From assembly GCA_021234155.1 (NCBI GenBank), contig JAJEKV010000218.1, positions 725,414-789,413 of the forward strand: a stretch of DNA of 64,000 nucleotides. Reading direction: 5' to 3'. The stretch comes from Isoetes taiwanensis (Eukaryota; Streptophyta; Lycopodiopsida; Isoetales; Isoetaceae). Below, piece after piece: positions 10,073 through 20,893 of this stretch (within the stretch, counting starts at the first letter, position 1; each line of letters begins with the position of its first letter). The translations under genes and the position numbers were made by a program. Under the pieces are notes generated by a model, which saw only the letters and a program-made list of their open reading frames with translations, had not been told where the DNA came from and ran no database searches.

Positions 10073-12193
10073 TGGTGAACTGTTAATCTAAGAGTTCACC
10101 ACCCAATGATCTGACCTCCAGGCTGTTATGGCAGCCAGCCAATATTCCCCACAGTATGTAATAAGATGCCAAAATGAAGGGATAAAGGATTATCTTGGGA
10201 ATGCAGGAGGATACGGTCTCTAAGATCAACTCTATCAAATAGGGTGGAATGATGTAATTTGTAGCAGAATTTTATTTGGATGAGCTTGCCTATATGCAAC
10301 AGAATGGATTTATAAGCATGAGAATTTGTGAAAGTTTAATGACTGGATATAGCTTAGACGGATGTAAGACGTGGCAGAATTCTATTTGGATGTGCTTGAC
10401 TACATGCTACAGAAAGAATTTATAAGCAAGAGAATATGCAAAAGGGTTAATGCATGGATATAGCAATAGTGCAGAAAAAAATCTGTTGGATAATCCAAAT
10501 AATCCAAAGAGGTTACATAACTCCAGTTAGCAAGCGGATATAACAACACTGAATCCCATTATCTGTTTACAGAAGACAATTATGGCTATTGCAAGGCTAT
10601 TGACTACTTGAAGTTTATGGACAGATCTAAATATCAGCAAAAACTATCTTTAATGACATGGAAGCATCCTAAAAAAGTAGAGTACTAATGCACAGGAACA
10701 ATTTCTCAATTGAGCAACCATCAAACATTTTGTATTTATGCAATAAAATGTACAACAACTTATCTTTCCATAGTGATCAGAGATCAGCTACAATCAATCA
10801 AAACTTTGCTTCAGGTTATTTGTTTTCTGCAACCCTCAGTTCCTCAAGCAATGTAATAGCAATGTAATGTAGGTATTTACTTCCAGCAACGGTTCTTCTC
10901 AGCATCAAATTCAGCATCAAATTCAGCATCAACTTCGCATTCAAATGGCAACTTGGATTTCACCCAGCGCATCCAACAATCTGGCAATCCCTTCTCCTTT
11001 ATCTTCTTCACCGCCCAAATGTTTCCAATCCGAGCAAGCTCCTGGTTCCGTGGATTCGGCACCGCATCCTTGTCTTGTGGAATCGGCACCGACAGAAACT
11101 TCTATGAATTTGGAGATGCTAATCGTGCACTGCGACATGGCAAGACTATGGTGCAAAATGTGACAAAGGGTCGGAAGGCTTTAGGCTTAGGACAAAATAA
11201 CCTAGGTTTGTGCGTCAGGCAGCAATTTGGTATACCATGGTCACGAAAATGAGTCATTGTTGTATAAGGGTTTGGGTGCCATTTTCAAGAATGGGTAAGG
11301 TTAAATGATAGCTTTAACATGGCAAATATAACAATGGTGGAACACGGCAAGACTATGGTGCAAACTGTGATAAGGGGTCCGAAGGTTTTAGGCGTAGGAC
11401 AAAATGAATCTAGGTCTGTGCATCAGGCAGCCATTTGGTATAACATGGTTACGAATTTGAATCATTGCTGTATAAGGGTCTGGGTACCATTTTCAAGTAT
11501 GGTAAAGGTTAAATGATAGCTTTAACATGGCAAATATAACAATGGTTGAATATCATTGTACCCATTGTGCTTAGATTGCGCAACCTAATCAGAGCTTTTG
11601 CTGCAAGCGATCTGTAGCTTACTAGATTATGCTGCCAACACAGAAGGTATAATTCTGGAAGAGACATTAGCCGTGAATCTTAACAAGACAACCTCTAGTA
11701 TTGGTACAACGGCCTGGCAATGGCAAGATGGGATGGCAGTAAACATAACAGGGCAATTCATGGAGTTGACACAGTGGCAATGGCAAGATGAGATGGCAGT
11801 AAACGTAATAAGGCAATTCATGGAGTTGACACAGGGGCATGACAGAAATGGGCAATATAGGATGACCACGAGCTTGGTGGATGATGAAATAAACAAGGTT
11901 TACGTTTTCAAAAACAAGCACCATAACTTACCATGTCGTGTGCATTTATTTCAACCCGATATAAGATACCCCTTGTGAACGTTGCTGAACCTTGACTTCT
12001 TATGGCTGAACAGCTCCAGGCTTTGGCTCTTGCTGCACATATTGCTATGATGGTTGCCCACTAATGCTTCAACAAAATTCACTTGCAACTGCATCTAAAA
12101 ACTGGACACTTGATCATACTAAATTTGTGCTAGAAAACACCATCGAGACTAAATCTAGCTATGGTTATGTTGGCTTCAGAATGCGAGCCAACA
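10073..12193 (-). repeat. Gypsy 5' LTR (right copy)
   Basis: Full-length partner of 2465-4588, starting TGGTGAACTG and ending AGCCAACA on the plus strand. It carries the same 205-bp tandem repeat and the same two-unit 60-bp minisatellite (about 11717-11842). Confidence 0.85.
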
Positions 12194-12198
12194 CCATT
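12194..12198. repeat. Target-site duplication CCATT, right
   Basis: Second copy of the 5-bp duplication; see 2460-2464. Confidence 0.85.
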
Positions 12199-12860
12199 AC
12201 AAGCAAAGGAATAGGGCATAATATCCCTTCATGCAACTATTTTTACCAAAGGGGATGATATTTTATAAGGAAAGGCACATGCAACTTTATTTATACAAAA
12301 AGGACGATTTGGAGACAAAATTGGCGTGAACATGCAAAAAGGGGACGAACTGTTATTGGAAGGAAAGCTGACAGCGCGAAACAGATAGAGAACAGATTCT
12401 TGTCAACGGATCCGGCACTAGCAACCGACGCCTGTTTCTGAATCCGGCACCATCAAACCGGCCCTTTGCTGAAGCCTTCTAGATCCGACCTGCAGGAACG
12501 CGAAGAAGACTTGGGATTCAGACTTGAAGGCTTGCCTCTCTTATGTAGCCGAAAATTGGAGCCAGCCTCTAACCTTGTCAGTTTTCCTTGTCAAAGCAGA
12601 TTAAAGCCTTTATGCTGTTGTAAACCGGAAGATCATGTGCTAAATTGAAGCAAGCCTTGATCTTTCCTTTCCCTAAATTCCTTGGAATTGCCTTAATCTT
12701 TGGATCCGGTTGGGTGGAAACTGGAAGCTCCATAGCTTGGTTGTGGAAGCCAAGTACTTTTGTTCTTTAGTAGAACTGCTATAAGACCTTTTCTTCAGTT
12801 GAGCCCATATAACTGTTGTACTAAGTGGATAACATCTTTAAGAATCCATAAATCATATCA
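12199..12860 (+). repeat. Left LTR of gag-only element, part 2
   Basis: Resumes the host LTR after the gypsy insertion. It matches 14600-14892 closely up to GATCCGACCTGCA and then continues about 365 bp further than the right LTR, to ATATCA just before the primer-binding site. Confidence 0.7.
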
Positions 12861-12861
12861 A

Positions 12862-12875
12862 GTAGTATCAGAGCG
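12862..12875 (+). promoter_or_regulatory. Primer-binding site (tRNA-Met type)
   Basis: TAGTATCAGAGC one or two bases after the LTR end resembles the complement of initiator tRNA-Met (TGGTATCAGAGC) used by many plant LTR elements, with one mismatch. It primes minus-strand DNA synthesis. Confidence 0.65.
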
Positions 12876-12897
12876 AGCCGATCCTCACACCTGATCA

Positions 12898-13998
12898 ATG
12901 GCCCAACGCTTCAATGTTACTGAAGCACAATACCAGCAAGCTTTGTCTAATGCCAGCTACATTGCATCCCAGTTAGCATTGCCTATGCCTAGCAGCCAGC
13001 AAGAGTATGACAGGCAAGTGGAATTGCTGTCTATTTTGTATCGCTTTCTTCCAGATATTTATCTGCAACCTTCGCAACCACCTCCTTTGCCTAATGGTCC
13101 TCCTCCAGTAAGTCCTCCACTGCCACCTAAGTTGAGAAAATGGTTAGAGAAAGCAGACATACCGTCTTTCAAAGGGGGAAAGACAAAGCCTGTCAAGGTT
13201 GTCAGTTTTATCAGTCAGTGGGAAAAGTTTTTTGAACGTGTGCAGGCAACAGATGTGGAAAGACTGCAAGCCATGGACACTTACTTAAAAGATCAAGCCC
13301 AAGCATGGTGGCAAGGCAGACGAGAATGTGATCCCAGGATCAATAATTGGGAAAGTTTCAAAACGGCATTTGAAGCACATTATTTACCTTCTAACTATCA
13401 CAGTGAGCTACGTAGGGAATGGGATCGTCTGAAACAAGGGGAAACTGAGAGTAGTCAGTCTTACACTTCCAAATTCACTCATTTAGCGGCACTAATAAGG
13501 AATCTGGATGGGAAGGAGCTTCTGAGAAAATATGTCCGCGGATGTAGGGATGATATCTATGCGAAAATGGGAATATTTCACCCTAAAGATTTAGATGAAG
13601 CTATAAAACTAGCATCCATGATGGAAGCGAAAAAAATAGATCAAAATCTAGGAAATTTAATTTTTGGGATGAAGATACTTTTAGAACAAGAGGACAAAAA
13701 GAGTAGCAAAGAGAAGAACGGAAGTAAGAAATCTTCCAAAAACTTTAAGAAGAGGAAGAATAACGGTAACGGTAATGGTTCTGAAAAGAAGCGAGAAGAG
13801 GGAAGTCAAGGTAGACCGAGGAAGGAAACCAGGGAACCAAAGGGAGGTTGTTATAGATATGGGGGAAAGCATTACCTAAGGGATTGTCCGTTTGGAGAAG
13901 GGGGGATCACAAAGGTTGAGACACCTAAACCTCGAGGAGGGGGTGTACAAATGCATGCTATTGAAGGTCCTAAACGGAGGATATACCGAGACCTCTAA
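12898..13998 (+). CDS. Gag protein of gag-only LTR element
   Basis: A 366-codon intact frame starting at ATG 12898, 23 bp after the primer-binding site. Residues about 20-60 are helical, a proline-rich segment follows (about 58-80), then a typical gag domain (about 95-245) with AQAWWQGRR, FKTAFEAHYLP and ESSQSYTSKFTHLA. The C-terminus is very basic (KK/RK-rich, 260-320) and ends in a single knuckle CYRYGGKHYLRDC, in which the second zinc cysteine is tyrosine. The protein would package RNA. Intactness next to missing pol suggests selection on gag or recent spread, but I cannot test this. No pol follows. Confidence 0.8.
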   Translation: MAQRFNVTEAQYQQALSNASYIASQLALPMPSSQQEYDRQVELLSILYRFLPDIYLQPSQPPPLPNGPPPVSPPLPPKLRKWLEKADIPSFKGGKTKPVKVVSFISQWEKFFERVQATDVERLQAMDTYLKDQAQAWWQGRRECDPRINNWESFKTAFEAHYLPSNYHSELRREWDRLKQGETESSQSYTSKFTHLAALIRNLDGKELLRKYVRGCRDDIYAKMGIFHPKDLDEAIKLASMMEAKKIDQNLGNLIFGMKILLEQEDKKSSKEKNGSKKSSKNFKKRKNNGNGNGSEKKREEGSQGRPRKETREPKGGCYRYGGKHYLRDCPFGEGGITKVETPKPRGGGVQMHAIEGPKRRIYRDL

Positions 13999-14488
13999 AA
14001 GGCTGGCGATGGCCGGAAGAAAGGTGTAAGCTTTCAAGATGAGGAACGGGCAAAGGCTAATGCCAAAGAACGGAGGTGGCTCCAAATGGGAACTTTGGGG
14101 TAAACATAGTAAACATTTACATTTCTTAAATGTAAGATTTGAATTGTATGTTGATTTTTTGTGTGGAATGAAAATTAAACTATTATGTAAGCATGGTGCA
14201 TTAGATGTAAATTTTGAAGAATGGTAATTGCAGTTGTAGCAATAGGCCTGACAAAAATTTACATCAGTATCGCGGAGATACAATGATTGGGTATCGTGAA
14301 GATACTATATCCTGGAGATACAATCAAGTAGTACCGCGGAGGTACAAGGATATATCGTACCGCGGAAGTACGCGGATATCCATAACTGTTTCTTAAGTTT
14401 GCAGGACTAGGGAACCCTTCGATACAATTTGATTTGGGAGCAATCACCTTGAGAAGGGATGGACCCATCTCAGGTGCATTCAAAAGAA
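13999..14488 (+). other. Non-coding 3' internal region of gag-only element
   Basis: No pol domains. It contains a cluster of five imperfect short palindromes (about 14268-14373) of the type GTACCGCGGAGGTAC and TATC..GGAGATA, and ends in CAAAAGAA before the right LTR. Confidence 0.6.
14268..14373. repeat. Cluster of GTACCGCGGAGGTAC-like palindromes
   Basis: Five spaced copies are visible: TATCGCGGAGATA, TATCGTGAAGATA, TATCCTGGAGATA, GTACCGCGGAGGTAC and GTACCGCGGAAGTAC. Each is a short inverted repeat around a GCGGA-like centre. The function is unknown; a packaging signal or protein-binding array is possible. Confidence 0.6.
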
Positions 14489-14892
14489 TGCTAGGGGGAG
14501 TGATCCAAATGCAAGGGATTAAGGCAATGGGCATAAGGAAACTAATGGTTATAAGAATTGATAAAAGAGGCAAGAGATTATATCATAAGTGACCATTACA
14601 AGCAAAGGAATAGGGCAAAATATCCCTTCATGCAACTATTTTTACCAAAGGGGATGATATTTCATAAGGAAAGGCACATGCAACTTTATTTATACAAAAA
14701 GGCCGATTTGGAGACAAAATTAGCGCGAACATGCAAAAAGGGGACGAACTATTATTGGAAGGAAAGCTGACAGCGCAAAACAGATAGAGAACAGATTCTT
14801 GTCAACGGGTTCGGCACTAGCAACCGACGCCTGTTTCTGAATCCGACACCATCAAACCGGCCCTTTGCTGAAGCCTTCTAGATCCGACCTGC
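14489..14892 (+). repeat. Right LTR of gag-only element, truncated
   Basis: Begins TGCTAGGGGGAGTGATCC, matches the split left LTR, and loses homology after GATCCGACCTGCA. It lacks about 365 bp of the 3' side, so no target duplication can be checked. Confidence 0.7.
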
Positions 14893-15602
14893 ACTGTTTG
14901 TTGAACAAGATTATTGGAGAGGCATTGGTTTTTCTCCTTCAAATGTGTATGGGCCATTATATTGAGATTATCTTCTATCTTCTCTTGTTTATTGTGCTTC
15001 ATGGCTCACTAAAACCTTCATGTTATACAGAAATACATCCTCTATATTGAATATCATGATTCATTTTGGATTTTGCTTGGTCAAACTAAGGAACAAAAAT
15101 ATGAATTTTGCTTTCGCATGTAGGAGCCACTTGTATAAGGATTTGTATCTCTTCATTATATATGAGACATTTAGGCAGGCGTGGTCATTGTGAATAAGGA
15201 ATCAAAGTTTGATAACTTGCATTTGCACCAACATTTTTATCTACGTGATGTTTTGAATGATGAATGAAGAAGAAGAGCATATTTTACATTCACCTGAGAC
15301 CAACTGATATGTTAGATGCACATACGACCATACCAACATTGCTCACTAGGTCCTTCCCCCGATCACTTTCTACTGGTATGCAAGCCTGGGAGTAGAAAAC
15401 TAGCGTGTTACCATTAGACAAAATGTCGAGAACATGTGGCATTTCTTTTTTATGGTTTATAATAGAGAATAGAGACTTAGATGGGAGATGAAGCTATGGA
15501 CTTAAAATTTAATATGGAAATCTAGGTACATATTTCTTTTTTGCCCAATAGATGTACCTACGTTTGAATCCTAGGGCCCACTTGATCTTAGGCATAACGT
15601 AA
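14893..15602. other. Spacer without recognisable gene
   Basis: No coding region or known element recognised in this AT-rich stretch following the truncated LTR. Confidence 0.5.
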
Positions 15603-15648
15603 CTAGCACTGTTGCAAATTAAACGGGAGTGTTGCAGCACTCCCGTTT
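15603..15648 (-). mobile_element. Possible Helitron 3' terminus
   Basis: On the minus strand a perfect hairpin (11-bp arms AAACGGGAGTG / CACTCCCGTTT, 6-nt loop, 15621-15648) is followed 14 nt later by CTAG and then T. That is the plan of Helitron 3' ends. No matching 5' end was found, so the element limits are unknown. Confidence 0.35.
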
Positions 15649-16667
15649 CGTAGATTCCCTTTTTAAAAACACCACATTTCTAAAATTAGCCTTTTTTGAA
15701 ACTTGTTGAGAATTTGTAGAGGTTCCGTGTTTTTTTCCTATCATTTAGGGCCATCATTAGGCGACAACTTTGTATTTATGGAAATAAAATTTTCTAAAAG
15801 GCTCCACTAAAATGCTTCTCCGCTCTCACGGCGACCCAGTTTCCATTTTGTTCTAAACTTGGAAAATGGAAAGCCTACAAAATGCCCCGAAGCCTAACAT
15901 GTAAGCTAATTCAGTTTTTTTTCCCCTCCTTTTCCTTTACCACAAAATGCAGCCATGAAAAAAGGTTAAAAAGGCTAATAAAAAGTTAAAGGTTTGTATT
16001 AGCAATCTGTGTGCATTTGTGAAATCAATATTAGGGTTGGATTGTAGAGGGTTTAAAGGGTAATCGAGATTAGTGTTCGATTGTTAAGGGCAAGCATGGA
16101 GAAGACAACGGATCTCAACATTTTATACTTCGTAAAGTCAGGGTGCTATAGATTTAGCCCGTGCATCCAAAGATGTCGCGTCACATGACCGCCATTCTTT
16201 TCTTGAATGTCGCCCTGAATTTTCGACGACACTTAGACTGACATTTTGAAATTTCACCTGCAATTCTACACTCTAGCCATTAGATGCTTGCCATGCGGTG
16301 CTGAATCTATGACACTCGTAACTTCACATTGCAGGAACATCCCTCTACCTTGAATTTCGGCGAGTCAAGCAGGCCTCCGCGCTGCTGCAGGTATTTCAAC
16401 CTTTCTCGCCAGACTTCAAGGCAGAGGGGCATTTTTATATATAGCAAAATTGTGAATCTACTAGAAGACTATGATATGCTCAAAGGATCGGCCAAAGTGG
16501 ACAAGCAACAGTTCCAGAGATTTTATTTTTGTAAAATACTAGGAACTCAAAGATAATTGGCACTGGAGGTTTTGAGCAGAAGATACTCCAAGGAGGTTGA
16601 TCTTTGGGGTTGGGAATTATTCTTTACGAAGAACTTACAAGCTGGGATACTTTTTTAGAACTCAAAA
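15649..16667. other. Spacer without recognisable gene
   Basis: No supported coding region. Short frames exist but have no recognisable motif. Confidence 0.5.
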
Positions 16668-17593
16668 GGGCAAAAGTATGCTGGTGGGTATCAAATAAAC
16701 GCGGTTCAGCACCCAGCACCCAGCACTTTCCAGCACTTTTTTTTTTTTTGGTTTTCATAATCGGCCATGCAATTCGATCATATATGCAAAATTTCAGGGC
16801 CTAATTTGGGATATTGAGTGAGCAATTAGAGAAAACCCATTTTTGCAGCAATTTTGGTAAAACAGAACAAAATTTCTTAATTCAGCCCAAATTAAGCTAA
16901 ATCAGATGGGGCTTTTCAGATTTTCATAATCGGCCATGCACCCATATCCTACGTGCAAAATTTCAGAACCTAATTTGGGATATTGTGTGAGCAATTGGAG
17001 AAAAACCATTTTCGCAGCTAGTTTTGGTACAAGTGAAGAATTTTTTAATTCAGCCCAAATTAAGCTAAATCCGGTGGGGCTTTTTGTTTTTCATAATCGG
17101 CCATGCAATTATATCATATTTGCAAAATTTCAGAACCTAATTTGGGATATTGAGTGAAAAATTAAAGAAAAACCATTCTTGCAGCGCAGTTTTTGTAAAA
17201 CAGTGAGAAATCTCTTAAGTCAGCCCAATTTAAGCAAAATTAGATGGGGCTTTTAGGCTGAATATGGTCGAAATGACAATCCTACCTTGGTGGATAAGTT
17301 TTATGAAAAGATATGATGGATTGAGCAACTAATTGGAGATTCACATGCCAATTTGGAGTTTGGGTCAATCTGCGCACTAGTCAAACTCCAATCTAATGAA
17401 ATCGATGCTAATCTGATGAAAAATTCGAGCATTGTGGAATGATTCTTGGCTGAAGAATCCTCTTAACAAATGAAGGGTGTAAAAAAACGAACCCACCAGC
17501 ACCCACCATCACCCAAAAAAAAGCAGGAAGCAGGGGTGCTGAAAGCATGCGTCCGGACGCATGCTTTTGATACCCACCAGCATACTTTTGCCC
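16668..17593. mobile_element. TIR element with internal tandem array
   Basis: Perfect 28-bp terminal inverted repeats (16668-16695 and 17566-17593), starting GGGCAAAAGTATGCTGG, bracket 0.93 kb. AAAA flanks both ends and may be the target duplication. No transposase is encoded. Inside are three head-to-tail units of about 167 bp, and next to the right arm a perfect 26-bp palindrome (17542-17567). Sub-terminal CAGCACCC repeats occur at both ends. The superfamily is not assigned. Confidence 0.7.
16752..17255 (+). repeat. Three-unit tandem array, period about 167 bp
   Basis: Units start at about 16752, 16921 and 17087, each with TTTTCATAATCGGCCATGCA and ending GATGGGGCTTTT or GGTGGGGCTTTT. They also share CCTAATTTGGGATATTG. 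Differences are mainly substitutions, so the array is old. Satellite-like units within a small DNA transposon. Confidence 0.8.
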
Positions 17594-18602
17594 AAAAGCT
17601 CAGGTGTTAAATGCAAACTGATTAATAAGGAGGATTTGGCCATTTCACATTTATTTTCCTGTTGATACATCATCCGAAGCAAAAGATCTTGTTCTGGCCT
17701 TGTTGCAACCCAATCCAAAAACAAGAATATCTACAGTGTATTTCATCCCATCCCTAGGTTTTGAAGCATAGTTTATGTCAATCAGTCGGTTGCAAACCAA
17801 AATGCAAAAGAAACCCATTTGTAGCACAGGCCCAGGCCAAGCATCAACGAATTTGATTGCAACTTAAAAATCAGGAAGCAACTGTGCCCCATGTGCTCGT
17901 TAAATTTCAATGGTTAAATGTCAAATGGCAAGCTACTACTCACGAATTTCCTCTGCTTGGAAAGGTTTACTGATACAATTCCCTTTATCAAGATCTCCTC
18001 CTTCAAGAAATGGGAGTAATTTATTGGAACAAGCTTAAAGAAAAAAGCCTCTATTCAGAGTTTGTTCAGGTTTTCATTTGTACAAGTGTACTTGGACAAT
18101 TTTTCTAAACTACATTCATTATGAGCTAGTTATAGCTCACTTGTTGTACATACAAAGATGTGAATAAAAATCATCATGGGATTACGTCTCTTTTCCCAAT
18201 AATAATTTGCAAGATCCCACTCCACATTAGAATTCCATTCATTGATAGGATTGTAGAATTATGTGACTATCTAGGGCTAGTTGACATACTTGGCCAACTG
18301 AATTAATTTGTGCAACTAGAGGGGAGAAAACATAAATTTTGTTTCGTGTAATGTATTTGTTAGAATGGATAAGACGTGGCAATATGAAAGTTTCGTGTAT
18401 AAAAGGTGTCCTCCATCCTTAACACACTGCCCCTCAAGTTTATAGTGATCCAACGGCTGAGATCAATCTTGATCAGTGTGTTACTGGAGCTATAACACAC
18501 TGCTACTCCATAACACCCTAGGATGTTATGAAATGGATGGATCCAGATCGATTTTGATAATGATCGGATGGCCCAAAACTCTCGGGGCAGTGTGTTAAGG
18601 GC
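17594..18602. other. Spacer without recognisable gene
   Basis: No coding region recognised. The last 200 bp contain several AACACACTG and TAACACCC motifs related to the foldback that follows. Confidence 0.5.
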
Positions 18603-18747
18603 GATAACGCCCTGGCCCTCGGGTGTTACTTCAAAAAAAATTTTCGGGCCATCAAAATGGCTCGGGCGTGCGCTACGCACACACCCTCGCCATTTTGATG
18701 GCCCTCAAATTTTTTTTTCAGTAACACCCTCGGCCCAGGGCGTTATC
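18603..18747. repeat. Long near-perfect foldback (59-bp arms)
   Basis: Left arm 18603-18661 and right arm 18689-18747 are inverted copies with few mismatches, both bounded by GATAACGCCCT. The 27-bp centre itself contains GTGCG CTA CGCAC, so the whole region can form one long hairpin. Probably a MITE-like foldback element or a recent inverted duplication. Confidence 0.75.
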
Positions 18748-19324
18748 TACTCCATATAGTTGACTAAGAAAATTTTAAGATGTATTGAATATATTATTTC
18801 ATAATATGTTAGGTTTTTATTTTGTAGGAGCCATACTTATGTAAATCGTTTGTGATGCTCACATTGTAGATAACGTATTTGATGATCAATCTTTTGTTGA
18901 ATGTGTATTTTGTTCTATCTCTTCATTTGCATTAGAATTTATGCATGATTTTCTTTTGAAATAAAATAATAAAATGTACAAATGTTGGTTGTCTTCTTTG
19001 GTGTTCGTGTAACTTTTATTTCTTTATAAATACAAGACAAAGCTATAAGGAAGAATACGACTTCTGCTTCTGAATTTGTAGTAGCAACCGATGACTAAAA
19101 TGATAAACGAATAATGAAAAGAACTTATATTTTTTACCCCCTTTACCCCTCTTAATCCAGGATGCTGGGTGGAAGACTGCGAGGTAAGATCTGCGGGGTG
19201 AAATGGGTAGCCGAAAATCAAAGGAAGCCAGAGCCGAGCTTGGAAAAAAAAAGGGGGAAATTTTGGATACACACGCCAGGAGGGAGCGAAGGAATTTCGG
19301 GACCTTGCGAAACGTAATAGGGAA
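18748..19324. other. Spacer without recognisable gene
   Basis: No supported feature seen in this AT-rich stretch. Confidence 0.5.
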
Positions 19325-19468
19325 AGTTCACCTCGAAAAGATTCCTCGAGGGAATTTCCTCAGGCGAAGACGCCAGACGAGGCGGCGCCCAGGCGGCGAA
19401 GCCGCAGCGCGCCGAGTCTAGCGGTGCTGCCGAGGGAATATTCTCGAGGGATCTTTAAGAGGTGAACT
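19325..19468. repeat. Inverted repeat around a GC-rich core
   Basis: Imperfect 37-bp arms, 19325-19361 (AGTTCACCTC...) and 19432-19468 (...GAGGTGAACT), flank about 70 bp of very GC-rich, CG-rich sequence. Possible small TIR element. Confidence 0.6.
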
Positions 19469-20893
19469 CTCGTATCCTATGATTTCCGATTTTTTTCTTG
19501 TATTTTTATTTCGGGGTAATTTCTGGGTTTCCCTATTCTAAGCGGCGCCGCCCTAATGGAAGTTTCTTGAAGCTATGCAGCTTGCCGAAGCATAGGGATT
19601 TATCTATTCCTGACTATGGCTATGGTGTTGCCCATCTCCTATCTGCCGGAATCCTTCTGGCTCGTCATAAGCTTCAAAGTGAGCTCCAGATCGCCATTTC
19701 TGGCGCAGAGGCGAAAACCTTGTGTAATGTGTGTCCTTACTGGGAATTCTGTTAACAGTTGCTAAAATAGCCATAGCCAAATTGGAAATTTTCCAGTTTG
19801 ATGAGCTAAGGCATAGCCAAAGTGGGAATTTTCCAGTTTGATGAGATCGGAGGAAGAACAGGAACCTCCGCCTTCTTTGTTTCTGGAAATCCAGATGTTC
19901 AATTGATACTTTATTTTAGAAAACTCAAATGATTTATTTTGGAAAACACAAACGATTTACTTTCGGAATTCAGGTGTTGCATCATCGTTCTGTTTCAACA
20001 GCGGTGAACCTTATTAGAATTGAGGGCCATTCCCATGAGTTCCATGAGTTCAAGCCAAAGACGCTCTCCTGTGGCTCTGTGTAATTTAAAGACTATATAC
20101 AGAAACAATTTGAGCTCCATCTAAATCTCTGCTAAATAGAAGCAACGACCCTAAATTGATCACTCTATTCTAGAATAGGCCTCCGCCTGAATTGTCTTTG
20201 ATGCAAAGTGATCTTCTTTCGGAACTGTCTTCGTAGATGGGCTCTTCTCCTGCGAGACTGTAGGTATAAGAATAAGTAGGAGCATTTTAATAAATTAAGA
20301 AAATATAGGAGCATTTTCATAAATATTTAAAAATACAAGGGTATTTTTATAATTTTCCCTTAATTCTATTAGGCCGAGATTCCACTGGCGGACATTAATG
20401 CCTGGCATTTAATAGCAAGCCAACCAAATGGACAGATTGCAAACTTCCGGAGTTGCACTGTGATTCCACTAGCACAGGCAATTTAGGTTTGGGAAGATGA
20501 TGTGGAGCATCCGGGCGAGGCTAGGGAAGAGATAATTGCCGGATTAACTGTTAGGGAATTGTCCCCGACAATTTGGTAGGAAGGAACTGCTGGCATCAAG
20601 ATCTTTACACGCGCTCCTCATCTCCGACGGATTTGCTCCACGATTTAGTTTCAGCCCAAGGGAATTGTTGCAGTGGAATCAACGCAGCGGCAGCTTAGGT
20701 TTTTTAATAGAGGCAGTTTTGGTGAAACAGAGAACTGCCCCTTCCCGCAGTGGAATCTCACCCTTAGAATACAGTTCCCTTTTTGTTTATGATCGTGTTC
20801 TCATATTCTAAGGGTGAGATTCCATTAGAGTGGACGTCTTTTATTGACGTGGCACTAAAAGTCTCCATATTAAAATGGAGTGTTTGCGCATGA
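19469..20893. other. Spacer with short repeats
   Basis: No recognised gene; an 85-codon frame at 19498-19755 has no motif I know. A 38-bp direct repeat lies at about 19770-19848 (GCCATAGCCAAA, GGAATTTTCCAG). A perfect 21-bp inverted repeat is at 20751-20771 / 20804-20824. GATTCCAC recurs several times, including in the LINE target site. Confidence 0.5.

Larger units (their letters stand above)
2465..12193 (-). mobile_element. Ty3/gypsy LTR retrotransposon, minus strand, degenerate
   Basis: The element is about 9.7 kb, with two LTRs of about 2.12 kb beginning TG and ending CA in element orientation, and a perfect 5-bp duplication CCATT. On the minus strand the order is gag with zinc knuckles, protease, an RNase H-like domain, reverse transcriptase, a second degenerate RNase H, and integrase with a GPY-type C-terminus. 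Several frameshifts and stops (near 7520, 6845, 6440, 6060 and 5100-5345) make it non-autonomous now. A good primer-binding site match was not recognised next to 10072, and the polypurine tract next to 4589 is weak. Confidence 0.85.
2356..14892 (+). mobile_element. Plus-strand gag-only LTR retrotransposon, interrupted by a gypsy element
   Basis: Two copies of one LTR bracket the element. The left copy is split into 2356-2464 and 12194-12860 by the gypsy insertion. The right copy is 14489-14892 and stops abruptly compared with the left one. After the left LTR comes a tRNA-Met-type primer-binding site and a 366-codon gag. Only about 490 bp of non-coding DNA separates gag from the right LTR, so there is no protease, reverse transcriptase or integrase. 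This matches the plan of the TR-GAG class of non-autonomous elements, or it is an internally deleted gypsy-like element. Its mobility would depend on another element's pol. Confidence 0.7.
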
